From Rhipidocladum racemiflorum (Eukaryota; Streptophyta; Magnoliopsida; Poales; Poaceae), in assembly GCA_036346355.1 (NCBI GenBank), contig CM070570.1:2170001-2234000 (forward strand): 64,000 nt of DNA, written 5' to 3'. Position numbers and translations under genes: made by a program. The notes beneath the pieces were generated by a model that saw only the letters and a program-made list of their open reading frames with translations, did no database searches and was not told where the DNA came from. Below, piece by piece: positions 20,038-31,548 of the stretch (positions within the stretch are counted from its first letter, which is position 1; every line of letters starts with the position of its first letter).

Positions 20038-22199
20038 TAGACACAGGAATCGGGTCGCCTAAGTGGGCCAAGACGAGCACTACCAAATCGATGGCACGGC
20101 ACGACCCGACCCGAATTATAATGGCCGGCCAAAGACGGCATTTAAAATCGGCCGGCCGGCCTAGAATCTTAGCACGATGGAAGACGGCCTGGCCGTCGGC
20201 CGTGCTTGCAAGACGGCCCGATTTGAGCCTGAGATGGATAATCTATTCGTTCTCTATGACATTAAATGATCTCTTCATTCCCTGTGGGCATACGTTACAA
20301 CTACTAGAGCCAGGAGGCAATTACATTAAATGTAAACTCTTCGTTCTCTGTGAGGCTGTGGACAGTTACATTAGATATGCTAGAGCCAGGAGTTAATTAC
20401 ATTAAATATAATCTCTTTGTGGACGTTACAGACTTGACTGTTCTCCCGGTTGGAAAACTAGTAGAAATAAGTTGCACACTTACAGTCTTACAGATACTAG
20501 GAGCCCTTGAGTTCTTCAGTTCATCATTTCTTCACTTCACTAGTCCACCAATTGCTGAAATTATCGATTATGGAATTAAAAATTGTACTAGACAACAATG
20601 CAAATGGCCGGTACAGTCTAACAGAAGAGGTACTCAACTTATAAGATAGTTAACAAAGGAAAATAAACACACTGAGATTAAAAAAAATCATCAGATTAAG
20701 CTAACAAAGCATAGTCTGAGTTTAAAGGAATTTACGTCAAGAAAAGACAAGATAACACAACCCATTCTGTACTGAAGCATTTCACTGAACGACTCGGCAA
20801 ACAAGGAAAGCTGAAAAAGAAAATGAATAACAGATCAATGTCAAGCCACATGAGCATCATATCAAAAACAAAAAATCTATAAAGAAATTTCTTCTAAGTG
20901 TGATATGCTCCCAAACAAGCTGGCAGTGAAAAATATAAAAGCGTAGATGTTTGTTGTAATGACAATTAACAAATAATTACAGAAACAAAAGAATATGAAC
21001 CTCAAATAATGAGTCCTCTATATCATTGGCAGTATAGTCTAGGAGGCCATCCAATGAAAGGGAAGTTGAACGGACCTGCAAAATAGAATTGGTTTGATAA
21101 AATCTCCTGGGAACTTATATATGAAATAAAAAGGCGATTACAGAGCATATTGGGCGTACTTTAGATTCTTTACTCCTTTTGGCCTGAAGAATGAATCTGT
21201 TGATCCTAGTAAGATTTCTACCACTTCAAAGCTTCCTAACACCAGGAAAGTAACACCTCAACATTCCTCTAGACTATACTAGCATCGTAAGAGATGAGAA
21301 GATTCAGAAACCACATGAATCCATCAGTACAAACATTCACCAGGAACAGGGAACCAACCAAAAAGAATCAGCTTGGCGTCGAACCGGACCTCCTCCTCGT
21401 TCTCTCTTTGTGAAGAAGTAGCACGCTACGGCGAGCGAATTCGATCTTGCTGAGCACGCCGGCAGCCTCCCGAACGACACGTCGGCGAAGCGCTCCAGCC
21501 TCCCACTCATCGCTGCCGCTCTCCGAACCCGACCCCAACTACGAGGAAACCATCTGCGGAGCCAACGAATTCCAGTAAGGGTTCTGTGATCAGTGGAGCG
21601 AGGAACAAAAACGCAACGACTTTTGGGCTAGATACCATGCAGTCGGTGGTGGTGATGAAGGGTCGCGATTGGCGGCGATGATCTCAACATCATCACTCTG
21701 CAGGCGCCACTCGCCGCTGACTGCCAGAACCTGCCGGCGCCCGGCATGGATTCAGGTTCTCTTGGGTCTTGATGCTTGGATCTAGAAATGTATCATCGCC
21801 GCTTCTTTGCCGCGCTTTGGCCACCACTCTACCGAAATCTTGTCGAACCTGCCGGCGCGGCGTGATGTGTTCTCTCTTGGGTCTTGATGCTTGGATGAGT
21901 TGGATCTAGAAATGTACTGGAGAGGGAGGAGACGGGGAAGGTGCCTGGAAGCTTCGTGCTCTTGGTGCCTGGGAGCCTACGAGATTCATTAGTAGCGACG
22001 TGTTTTAGGTCGTGCTCGTGCCGGCACCGATCCGGCGGCCCGACGTGCTTTCGTGCCGTGCTGGGCCTTCAAAAATGTGCTTCGGGTCAGCCCGACCCGG
22101 CCCGGGAACAAGGGCGTGCCGTGCCGGCCCGATTGGACCAGGCACGAGGCACGATGGGCCCGGGCCGTGCTGGCCCGGCCCGGCCCAATTCCCAGGACT
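20038..22199. mobile_element. Non-autonomous element with 9-bp target duplication (Mutator-like?)
   Basis: actcccagc occurs on both sides (20029-20037 and 22200-22208), and the left duplication copy has it once. The 2.16 kb between has weakly similar inverted ends (left cacaggaatcgggtcg; right end on the other strand cctgggaattgggccg) and GGCCGGCC/GGCCCG-rich terminal blocks. A 9-bp duplication suggests Mutator-like; an 8-bp reading would suit hAT. The interior (21370-21950) includes GC-rich, leader-like sequence. No transposase is seen. Confidence 0.65.
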
Positions 22200-22585
22200 A
22201 CTCCCAGCCATCAATTCAATAGCCCATACTTCACTATTCGCATTTCGGATTACCAGTGACCGAATGAAGAACTCTAGAAAATTTGTATTTCACTTTGTAT
22301 CATCTCCGTGTTAGCTGCAGCCTTGTGCATTTGTGGTTCGACATCAGACCTTTATATCTAAGTGGGTTTGAAGCAGGTAAATTTATTATGTGATTCAGTT
22401 ATAGATTGCGACATCGTTCGTTTTGGAAACATGTCATGCTCTGAGCAACCACCATTGCGAGGAGCAAATAAATACATGCCGCTCTCACGAGACGGACAAA
22501 TGAAACGGTATGTATGTAAGGTCTACACGCCTCCGTCTACCAGTCGATCAGTACCCATTAATGATTGACGTAGGACCTCCTTGGG

Positions 22586-22589
<4 letters not shown>

Positions 22590-22632
<43 letters not shown>
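22590..22632. repeat. (CT)n microsatellite
   Basis: A pure CT run of about 43 bases. Confidence 0.95.
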
Positions 22633-22634
<2 letters not shown>

Positions 22635-22690
22635 GAGCATATTCTATTACGATTCAAAGTAGGTGCCAAGATAAACACGGTAATTTTCTC

Positions 22691-23402
22691 TAGGGTGGGC
22701 AAATAAACCGAAAACCGAAACCGTTAAAATCAAAACTGAAACCTAAAAAACCAACACCAAATTGTTCGGTTGCTGATTCGAATTTTTTTCGGTTAATTCG
22801 GTTTTAACACTTGGTTAACCGAACTAACTGGATTTGAGTACAATCAATGGACTTTTCACTAAAGTTCGAAGTGTTGCATGGACCTTGTTCTTGCTTAACT
22901 GGTCTAAGTTATTTACATTTTCAATAAGAGGGTACAATGTTGTGCATCAACGCATGTGATAATGTTTAATTTATTGGTTTATATTGGCGATGTGAGCAAA
23001 TACTGTACGTGAGAAATTTGTGAATGCCTGTTTCAGTCCAGACTCCAGAAGCATGTATATAACTTGGTGCTTGGTGTTGTTGTGATTCTTCGACTACAAA
23101 GTTCATACTACTATCGACTGCATGTCTGTAGAGAAGCCTCCAGCAAAAGGCGGGCAGGAGGCAGCCAACTCGTCAGGCTGCAAGCTCACATTGCACATTC
23201 CCAGTCGGACATCGGAAGAGAAGACACGCAAGTCCGGTTAATTCGGTTAAAACCGAAATCGAAACTGAACTATCGGTTAACCGAAGTATCGGTTACCGAA
23301 ATTTTCATATACAATTCGGTTTCATTTTTTGAATAACCAAATTTCTAAATAAACTGAAAACCGAAACCGAATTTTTTCGATTGAAATGAACGCCCAGCCC
23401 TA
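22691..23402. mobile_element. hAT-like non-autonomous element
   Basis: Left end tagggtgggcaaataaaccg, right end on the other strand tagggctgggcgttc, with many aaaccgaaaccg/cggttaac words near both ends. The flanking 8-mers attttctc and cttctctc agree at 6 of 8 positions, a decayed target duplication. The centre (22925-23230) looks like unrelated sequence carried inside. No transposase. Confidence 0.55.
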
Positions 23403-23456
23403 CTTCTCTCTCTCTCTCTCCACACAGTATCATTGCTATTTTTACTTATTTACCAC

Positions 23457-24728
23457 CAAGGGTCCAAATTTCGGCGAGATCCCGACGAAATCTCGGATTT
23501 CGGACCCCTCCGAGATTTAAAATCCCGGAAAATTCAAAAAAATCAAAAAAAAATTCAAATCTCGGATTTCTCGGCGAGATCTCGGCAATTTCGGGCGAAA
23601 TTTGGTAGTTTTTTGCCGGATTTTGATTTTTGTGCATTGTATTTGCTTGGGTTTAGGATCAAGATCATCCACAAAAAAATTTAACATATTTTTGACCATT
23701 TTTTGGTCGGTTCAATTTGTCAGTTAGGATTTTCCGAATTTTTAAATTTTTTTAAGATTGACCATCTTCTGAAAATTTTATGGGAATATTATGGATGTGT
23801 TAGGACCATTCACAAAAATTTTCAAAATTTTCTAAAGTGGTTTGAACTTTTTTTAATACATAGGAACTTTTGTAGTGCATTGAAACAGCAGAGAGAAATG
23901 ATATCTGGTACTGACATTGATAGTTGGAATCAATTTGTGTATGACTATGAGAGAGAAGTGGAGTGAAAACAGTGGTACAAAAACCATTTCAAAATTATTG
24001 AATGACATATATTGAAAAACAAAATTTAAAACCTAAGATAACATGTATTTATAAATGGGTACAGTACTAACTCACCTATGTATATATATGGCATTGATCA
24101 GGCCTTCATCAATTCAATCGCTTGCACGTCATGCTAGGTCAGCCTTGAACTTCATATCACTAAACCTGGAGTAGAGCTAAATAGATCTTTTCTTACTGGT
24201 CAAAACTCAAAACTGCAGGTGGTTTCAAAGAAAGAACCTCCCTCAAAACTGCAGTTGGTTTCAAAGAAAGAACCTCCCTCAATACATATGAATATATAAA
24301 AAAACTTTTCAAATGATTTGAAGTTCATTTATTACATTTGAAAAATCAAAAACTAATTTTATATACGGTTTTTATCACGACTTTACCACTGTTAGATTTT
24401 TTAAAAATTCCTCATGCTTGATCATCATCTCAAATTTTTATGAAAACATTAGTGATGTCTGAGGACCATCCAAAAAAATTTTCAAATTTTTTTGACGTGT
24501 TTTGGACCATTTTTCGGACGGTTCAATGTGGACCGAGATCTCGGTGATTTCGCCCGAGATCTCGGTAATTTCGGCCGAGATCTCGGATTTCCCGGTTGAA
24601 AAAAAAACCGGATTTGAAATTTGGTTTTTGCATTTCGTCCGGATTTTGCCAAAAATTTCTGAATCTCGCCGAGATTTCGGATTTCGGCCACCTCCGAGAT
24701 TTTTCCAAAAACGAGATTTGTAACCTTG
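23457..24728. mobile_element. hAT-like element rich in cgagatctcgg
   Basis: Left end caagggtccaaat, right end on the other strand caaggttacaaat, flanked by tttaccac on both sides (23449-23456 and 24729-24736), an 8-bp target duplication. Both terminal regions are full of tcggcgagatctcgg-type words in opposite orientation. The 1.27 kb interior carries no convincing ORF. A relative lies at 25890-27125. Confidence 0.7.
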
Positions 24729-24929
24729 TTTACCACCACTTAGCATCACCAACCGAGTTGGTGCTAAACATTCAAGTTTTTTTCTGACGTAGCATGAGCT
24801 TCCAAGGTTTACTTGGATGCCATCATGCCATGCAGTCTAAGCATAGCATCCACTCGGCTACTCCCCCGTCGGTTAAGATGGTATGGGTTCCGAAAAGGAT
24901 ATTTAAAATCTTGATGGATGCTAAGCAGG

Positions 24930-25765
24930 GCCGTCTCCAGAAATTTGGGGCCCGGAGCGAAATGCAAATTGAGACTCTAAAATTTAAAGAATTCATGTGT
25001 ACTATAAATAAGACATACTTTTAGATAATTATATATCTTTAATATGTGCTTTTTCTTACAAAATTTAGGAAACATATCAAATATCAATGCTAAAAGAGTC
25101 AAGATAGTACTGACCTCATGTTCTACTAAAAAGCATAACCCGCCTAGTATTTCTTGAAATAAAATCTTCAACTATATCTTCATAATTAATCTTCTCGAAA
25201 ACATCATTTTCAAGTGCTATCATTGTCAACCCATTGACCGGTCGCCGCGCAGTGTGCATAGGCGTATTTGCGTATGGAGTCGCGAGTCACCGCCACGGCC
25301 ACGTCAAAATCGATTAGGGCGTCAGACGGGGTCGTGGTCCTCGCGAAGATCGAGTAGGCATACAAACCATCGTCGTGGACTCGTGGTACTACCGTATTGG
25401 CATCGCCCTTGGTACTATGCGAGCAAACAAACTAATTAAGGTGGACCAGCCGCGGAGTTGCTAATGGCTTTGAATTTGTTGGAACAGACACCCGTAAATC
25501 TTGAAACAATTTTCTCTTCTTTATCTCTCTTGTTGGCTTGCTTCTTTCTTATAAAACTCATGACTATCCCTATATTTATATCCAAACTACAGCCCTAAAA
25601 AACGGAATAGGATTCAACAATCCTAATAGGAAAAAGACATTTTCCTTGTAGGATTCGGACTCCTCTCTTGTTTACAAGATTAATTCCAACATTAAAATTT
25701 CTGGATTTCTTGTTCCAACAGAACTCTGATTTGGGGGCCCTAATAATTTTAGGGGCCCTGTGTCG
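24930..25765. mobile_element. Possible DNA element with ggggccc ends
   Basis: Starts cagggccgtctccagaaatt and ends near aattttaggggccctgtg. ggggccc occurs near both ends, as in many grass hAT-type short elements. It is interrupted by the solo LTR at 25477-25720. Termini and target duplication were not resolved. Confidence 0.3.
25477..25720. mobile_element. Solo LTR, 244 bp (TRIM/Copia size)
   Basis: Begins tgttggaacagac and ends cttgttccaaca, a perfect tgttggaaca/tgttccaaca inverted pair. Neighbouring 5-mers gaatt and gaact agree at 4 of 5 positions. There is no interior sequence, so it is a solo LTR. Confidence 0.7.
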
Positions 25766-25889
25766 GTGCCTACGTGGCACTTGGCCATCAACGGGCCTGA
25801 TGCTAAGTTAACAAATTATTTCTTTCTCCTCCAGTAGTACCTTAGGTCCTTACCGCCCAGGGAGGGAGGGATCCACGTGCTCTTATATA

Positions 25890-27125
25890 TCCACGGTTCC
25901 AAATTTTGTTTTTAGTTCACATTTCCTCGTCACTTGAAATCTGAAATTTCGGTGAAATCTCAATATTTCAGACGAAATTCAAAAATAAAATTTTAAGTCT
26001 GGAATTTTTGACCAAAATTTCATTCAAAAAACTGAAATTTCGTCCAAAATTGTTGAAATATTGGTAAATTTAACTGAACGAAAAATAGTTTGAACGATGT
26101 CAAAAAAAATTGAAAATTTGTTTGGAGGGTCCTGACACATCACTAATATTTTCATAAAAAATTCAGATGATGATCAAGCTTGAGGAATTTTTAAAAATTC
26201 TAACAGTGCTACTGTCTAGATAAAAGGTTGATCGATAAATTTCAATCGAATAGAAAATGGTGCAAACCACTTTAGAAACTTTTGAAAATTTTTATGAATG
26301 GTCCTGACACATCCATAATATTCTCATAAAATTTTTAGATGATGATCAATCTTGAGTAATTTTCAAAAATTCGGACAGTGTTACTGAAGACTGACCAGTA
26401 AATTTCAACCGAATGAAAAATGGTTGAAACGAAGTTAGAAAATTTTCATATGATGATAAAGCTTAAGGAAGTTTTAAAAATTCTTACAATGCTGCTGTCA
26501 TGATAAAAAGCTAACTAGTAAATTTCAACCGAATGAAAACTGATGCAAACCACATTAGAAACTCTTAAAAATTAGCAGGACATTCCCTCTATACCCCTAA
26601 TAAATATTCATCTTTACTTTATATTCTCTACATGTTTACATTGAGTATAGTATTTGATTATAATAATTAGAGATAATCTTGGAATAAGGGAGTATTATTC
26701 TTGACCATTTTACTTGGTGATAATATTCATCTTTACTTTACGTTGTCAGCATATTGATCCTACTTATCCATTATTTTTTGCAAAATTATTCATTCTAGTG
26801 TAATCTATTTCTAGTTTAGCATCTTGAAGTGTAACTTTGAACTTCTTTATCTATACAATCAGTTTAGCATCAGAATGTTTTTGATTTAACAACTGAGGTC
26901 CTTAATTTATGACCACGAGAATTAATGTGCATATGCTAACTGGATGATCTACCGACTGTCCTACAAGCAAAACAACGTGAATAATCCAATCCGGTCAAAT
27001 TTCGGTCAAAATCTGAAATTTTAGGTTACTATAGTACTTTGATTTTTTTTTAATCTTATCAAAATTATAAAACTTGGAGGATCCAAAATCCGAGATTTCA
27101 TTGACATTTCACGAAATTTTGTCGA
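25890..27125. repeat. Relative of the 23457 element with internal ~150-bp repeats
   Basis: Starts cacggttccaaattttg and is rich in gaaatttcgg.gaaat words. A unit beginning atgatgatcaa.cttgag.aatttt recurs at 26166, 26338 and 26451, each followed by aaatttcaa.cgaat.gaaaa.tggt and a fall into .aaac.a.ttagaaa. The same unit occurs inverted at about 23700-23860 and 24360-24500. The right end seems lost next to the nuclease C promoter. Confidence 0.5.
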
Positions 27126-27351
27126 GATTTTGAGCTTGCTGCTGTCCATCTCCGTGTTGTACTGGGCCGAAACGATCATGTGGCCTCAGTCCGGCTCCGT
27201 TGCATCAGCATCGTGGCCCACTCACGTCTCCATCAGGATCCGGGCCCAATCTAATACGTACGGTTCGGAGCAAGAATCCAAAGAAAAGGCGCAAAGCTCC
27301 CATCCCGAGACGAACGAATCACCAAACCAAAACGGGAAGGAAGAGGGGGCC

Positions 27352-28219
27352 ATGGCACCGCACCTGCACATGCTGCTCCTGCTCGTCCTCCTTGTTTCCC
27401 TGGCCTCCGCGCCCCACCGGGCGGACGCGTGGGGCAAGGAGGGGCACATCATGGTCTGCAAGATCGCCGAGGTAATCTTGTTCGATCGAACTGACGACAG
27501 ACAGCTAGGGGAAGGAAGGAATGCGGCTGCGGTGCGGTGTCCCTGGCGCTGAATGGATCTTTCTTTGCCTTGCCTTTGGTGCGCGCAGAAGTACCTGTCG
27601 GAGAAGGCGGCGGCGGCGGTGCAGGACCTGCTGCCGGAGTCGGCGGGCGGGGAGCTGTCGACGGTGTGCCCGTGGGCGGACGAGGTGCGCTTCCACTACC
27701 GATGGTCCAGCCCGCTCCACTACGCCAACACCCCGAACGCCTGCAACTTCAAGTTCTCCAGTCAGTTCTTCCTCTTATTCCTCCGTCTCTTCCCCACCTC
27801 TTGGCTGTTGCCTTGCTTTTCCAATTTATAGCACTACGAATCTATCTACCTGCATAAGCATAGACATGGGCACTGCTTAGTACTACTACATAATATGGTT
27901 CCTTTTGTTGTATAACCTGATGAAGGGAGTTTAATTACGCGCCGTTAACATTGCAAGTCAAGCCACGAGGCAGAGCTAGCCGACGGTTCTTAATTTGATC
28001 AGTAACCGAGTGCCGAGTGTTACTATTTCACTCACTCCACATAAAAACAGAGTAGTAGTACTAGAAAACATACAACTGCGTCAAACTAAACATGGAAATG
28101 CACTGTGCTAGATGTGTTTTTGGCCTTCTTCAGCAGGCTTGACATCTGCATGAGCCAAAACTAAGTCTGTTTTGCAATCTATCGTGGCGTTTTCTTTCCA
28201 GTTCCCATCCTCTCTGACA

Positions 28220-28270
<51 letters not shown>

Positions 28271-30054
28271 TGAGATAAAACTGGCCACTTGTGATGTAGA
28301 TGTGCGCATATCCATTCTGAATTTAGCTTGCACAAGCATGCCGATCGCTAAGGCGTTGTTCGGTATCATGATTTATGTCATGACCAACCGGATTTGTTGC
28401 TTCTTGGAGAGGACAACTCAGGAGGTTGAGTAAACATAAACAACTCTGAGTTGCTTGCTTCAGGCATCACCACATGATACGTATCCTTCTCAACCAACCT
28501 ATTTCATCAGAGAAAATGTTACTTATCCTTTTTAAATCGCTCAGGTGGCATGCATATATACTCGGGAGAACAAAAGAAAAAACTGATGTGTTAATAATAA
28601 TTGCATGAGGGCGAGATTGATAGGTTGTTTGTTCTGGCTCAGAACAAAATACTGTACTATCTCTTGTGCACGTTCCTTTGGGACGGAGATCCCCGGTAGT
28701 TTGTGTGGGGACTGCAACTTAAGCGGTCTTTACAGGTGTGGACAGTCCGATCAAGTGAACGAATGATCCAGATCGTCTAAATCTATTTGATACAGTGTTT
28801 GATACTAAATCTATTTGATATGCGTGTAGTAATAACGCAAAGAGACATATATGACATTTGTCAAACTGGTTAGACAGTGACAGAGATGAGTAAAACCAGG
28901 CACAAGTGTTCTGATTTCTGAAGGTGTTCAGGATCAAACTTGAGCTCATGGAGTTAACTGTATCATCTTTCAGGGGATTGCCATAATTCTCATGGCCAGA
29001 AAGGGATGTGCGTCGTCGGAGCTATCAACAACTACACGGACCAGCTCTACAGCTATGGAGATTCAAAGAGTTCATGTAAGTGTGTGGTGAGCTTTGTGTA
29101 ATGCAGTACACTGTCAAAACAGGCCGACTTCTGAACATTCCCATGCACAAAACAGATAACCTGACAGAGAGCCTGATGTTCCTGTCGCACTTCGTCGGAG
29201 ACGTGCACCAGCCGCTGCACGTCGGCTACGAGGAGGATGAAGGGGGCAACACGATCATCGTGCACTGGTACCGGAGGAAAACAAACCTTCATCATGTATG
29301 TTCTGTCAACTTTCATAAACTTTGTGTCTAAATTCGCATTCACACGGTTGTGTTCATCGTTTTCATTCTGAAGTCCAAATTGTTATATTTTTTCCAGGTG
29401 TGGGATGTCAGCATCATAGAGACAATAATGAAGGACTTCTATAACAGAAGCCTGGATACCATGGTAGATGCTCTCAAGATGAACCTTACAGTGAGTACAC
29501 TAGTAAACTATTCTGCTTAGTTCTTGCTTTAAATCAAGCTCAAATACGCTTTCAAGTTTCTAATGCTATAAGTTGTAGGATGGATGGTCTGACGACATTA
29601 GTCACTGGGAAAATTGTGAGAACAAAAGGGCAACCTGCGCAAATGAGTAGGATTCATATTCAAACACTTCCGTTTATTTCATGTATGGTGCAATTGTTCA
29701 CAAAAATTTGACATGATATGATATTAAATATCTATGTCATGCAGCTATGCAATTGAGAGCATACATTTGTCCTGCAATTATGCCTACAAAGATGTAGAGC
29801 AAGACATTACTCTAGGAGGTAAGTAGCTATATCACAGTGTTACTAAGAAAACTACAATACATTAAATTTAGCTAAGAATAATAATAATAATTGGCAATTC
29901 TGCATTCTGTAATGCAGATGATTATTTCTTCTCCCGGTATCCGGTTGTGGAGAAGAGGTTAGCACAGGCCGGCATCAGGTTGGCATTGATACTCAACAGG
30001 ATATTTGACGAGGATAAAGCAGATGCTAATGCCGTACCGTTACAAATACAGTAA
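27352..30054 (+). CDS. S1/P1-type endonuclease, copy C (ENDO/BFN1-like)
   Basis: Secreted Zn-dependent nuclease, same family as the copy at 8103. Exons: 27352-27471, 27589-27760, 28974-29075, 29156-29295, 29398-29490, 29579-29646, 29745-29818, 29918-30054 (TAA 30052-30054); 301 residues, all junctions GT-AG and frame-consistent. Residues 1-26 are a signal peptide (LLLLVLLVSLASAPHRADA) ending at the mature Trp27. Zinc ligands are all present: Trp27 and His32 (WGKEGH), Asp71 (PWADE), His84 (SPLHY), His143, Asp147 and His153 (SHFVGDVHQPLH), His177 and Asp181 (HHVWD). NYT at 117-119 and NLT at 133-135 are N-glycosylation sites. The C-terminus is longer than copy B (DEDKADANAVPLQIQ). Exon 4 joins what are exons 4 and 5 in copy B. 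Intron 2 is 1.2 kb with a (GA)n tract. The start is the first ATG in frame with the signal peptide. Confidence 0.93.
28221..28267. repeat. (GA)n microsatellite in intron 2 of nuclease C
   Basis: An uninterrupted GA run of about 47 bases inside the 1.2 kb intron. Confidence 0.95.
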
Positions 30055-30530
30055 GAGCTATAATCAACAGACATATACGGGGGGGAATATTATTTTTTGC
30101 TGCTACCACGTGATTTAATCTATCAGCACCTCAATAATTGTGCACAATTTGTAATAAGAATCACATAAGCTTAGCATAGCATTTGGAGAAGCAATTGTTG
30201 TAAAGTTGTAGTCCCTCTATTTGAATAATGTACCAATTGAGTAAGTGCAATTCAAAGCTTTGTTTTTTCCCTCTAATTTTCTTCACTTCTCAACATTTGA
30301 GAGTTATTGCTTGTCTGAGATCATATGAATTAATTTTACATGTCTTCATAAGCTACTCAGACAGTAGAATAGTATGACCACCTGTTCTAGCCTTAGGAAT
30401 CCCGGATAATAAGTAAATGAGTAGTTGCCCAAGCAATTCCTAGAATAGTGTTAATTTGTTGCAGTTTCCGAGCAGCGAGATAACAGAGAGGTAGCTAGTG
30501 AGTAGTGAAATCAGGAAAGGCTGGCCTTAC

Positions 30531-30931
30531 GAGGTCGGCGTTGGGGGCGACGACCATGAGGGTGCAGAAGGGGAGGACGGCAATGGTGCCCCAGGTGAAA
30601 GCGCAGCTGGCAATCTGAGACGTCGTCGTCCCTGGTTTTCCAAGAAGAAAGCCGAGGCAATTAATGTGAGGAGATCTCTCAACCAGCCAGAGTCGTTGAT
30701 CTAAGCAAAATTACGGCGTATGAATTGACGAGAGCAGGAACGCGTACATGCGCGAGCCCGGAACAGAGGCGGCCTGCCGACCGCGGCGAGCTCCGGCCGG
30801 AGAGGGCGCGCCCACGAGCACGAGGCGCTGGCTATACCTGGGCGGAATTGACCTCCGGGAAGGGCGGCGACGCGCGGCACCGGCCTCTGCCTCAGCGCCA
30901 GCGGCACAGGCAGGCCAAACTGCAGCCGCAA
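30531..30931 (-). pseudogene. ABA4-like (neoxanthin synthesis) 5' gene fragment
   Basis: On the minus strand 30531-30640 encodes GTTTSQIASCAFTWGTIAVL followed by PFCTLMVVAPNADL and then a GT donor (gtaagg at 30530). This closely resembles the first membrane segment of ABA DEFICIENT 4, a chloroplast protein needed for neoxanthin formation, which also has an exon boundary there. Upstream, 30740-30931 encodes an Arg/Pro-rich, transit-peptide-like frame (MRLQFGLPVPLALRQRPVPR). The rest of ABA4 (the segments with LLYAYLLYLSW and FASKYWLPELPG) should follow at lower coordinates, but that space is AT-rich intergenic DNA and then the nuclease C 3' end. The frame between the two parts needs a spliced intron or is broken. 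I read it as a truncated remnant. The family match is from memory. Confidence 0.6.
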
Positions 30932-31548
30932 GCAGGGGAGACCAAGAAATCAGCGCATTTCAAGGAAGGCGCACTGATGCCACTGCAAGTGGCAAATTGA
31001 TTCCCGGGTTCTTGGCAACCTACCCCCGTGCTGGAGGAGAGCGCGAGAGCTGAAGGGGAGGACGCCATTTCTTAACAACTCGACATGAAAGATGCTGACT
31101 GGGCAAGAAAACACTTCTACGATAAATCATGCAACATCACACCCCACAACTGGATATGAACACCAACAAATACATATATAGTTGATCAACACATCATCAC
31201 ACATGGGATTCGATAGGGAAAAAAAGAGAGATTTAAAGCTGTCTATATCATCACACATGCACAACCAGAATTATCAAAAGTGTTAGTCCTGATCAGGTCG
31301 AGCCATTTGACCAAACCTTCTTCGCATGGATCAGTCTACCAATTTACTCAACTCTCTGCAAAGTCGCTTCGCATCATCTCAAAACAGCGGCCTGGGAGAA
31401 GATGCTGAAAAAGTAACTCTCATCAAACTATATCTTTTCTAGGATCTAACCCCTCTTATTCGTCTCCCCCGCGCCTCTCTTCACTCCCGAGTTCGTCATC
31501 TCCTTTGGATGGTTTCTATAAAGCTTGGTCAGCAGCTGGATAGTATGT

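Larger units (their letters stand above)
13421..22443. repeat. Segmental duplication, right copy (U1-bearing block with nested insertions)
   Basis: Direct repeat of 1-1653, expanded from 1.65 kb to 9 kb. Shared pieces are 13421-13767, 14179-15303, 17186-17399 and 22200-22443. Insertions between them are a Tourist MITE (13768-14178), a composite insert (15304-17185), an LTR element (17400-20027) and an element with a 9-bp duplication (20038-22199). The left copy shows each site empty, which gives unusually firm insertion boundaries. Confidence 0.85.
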
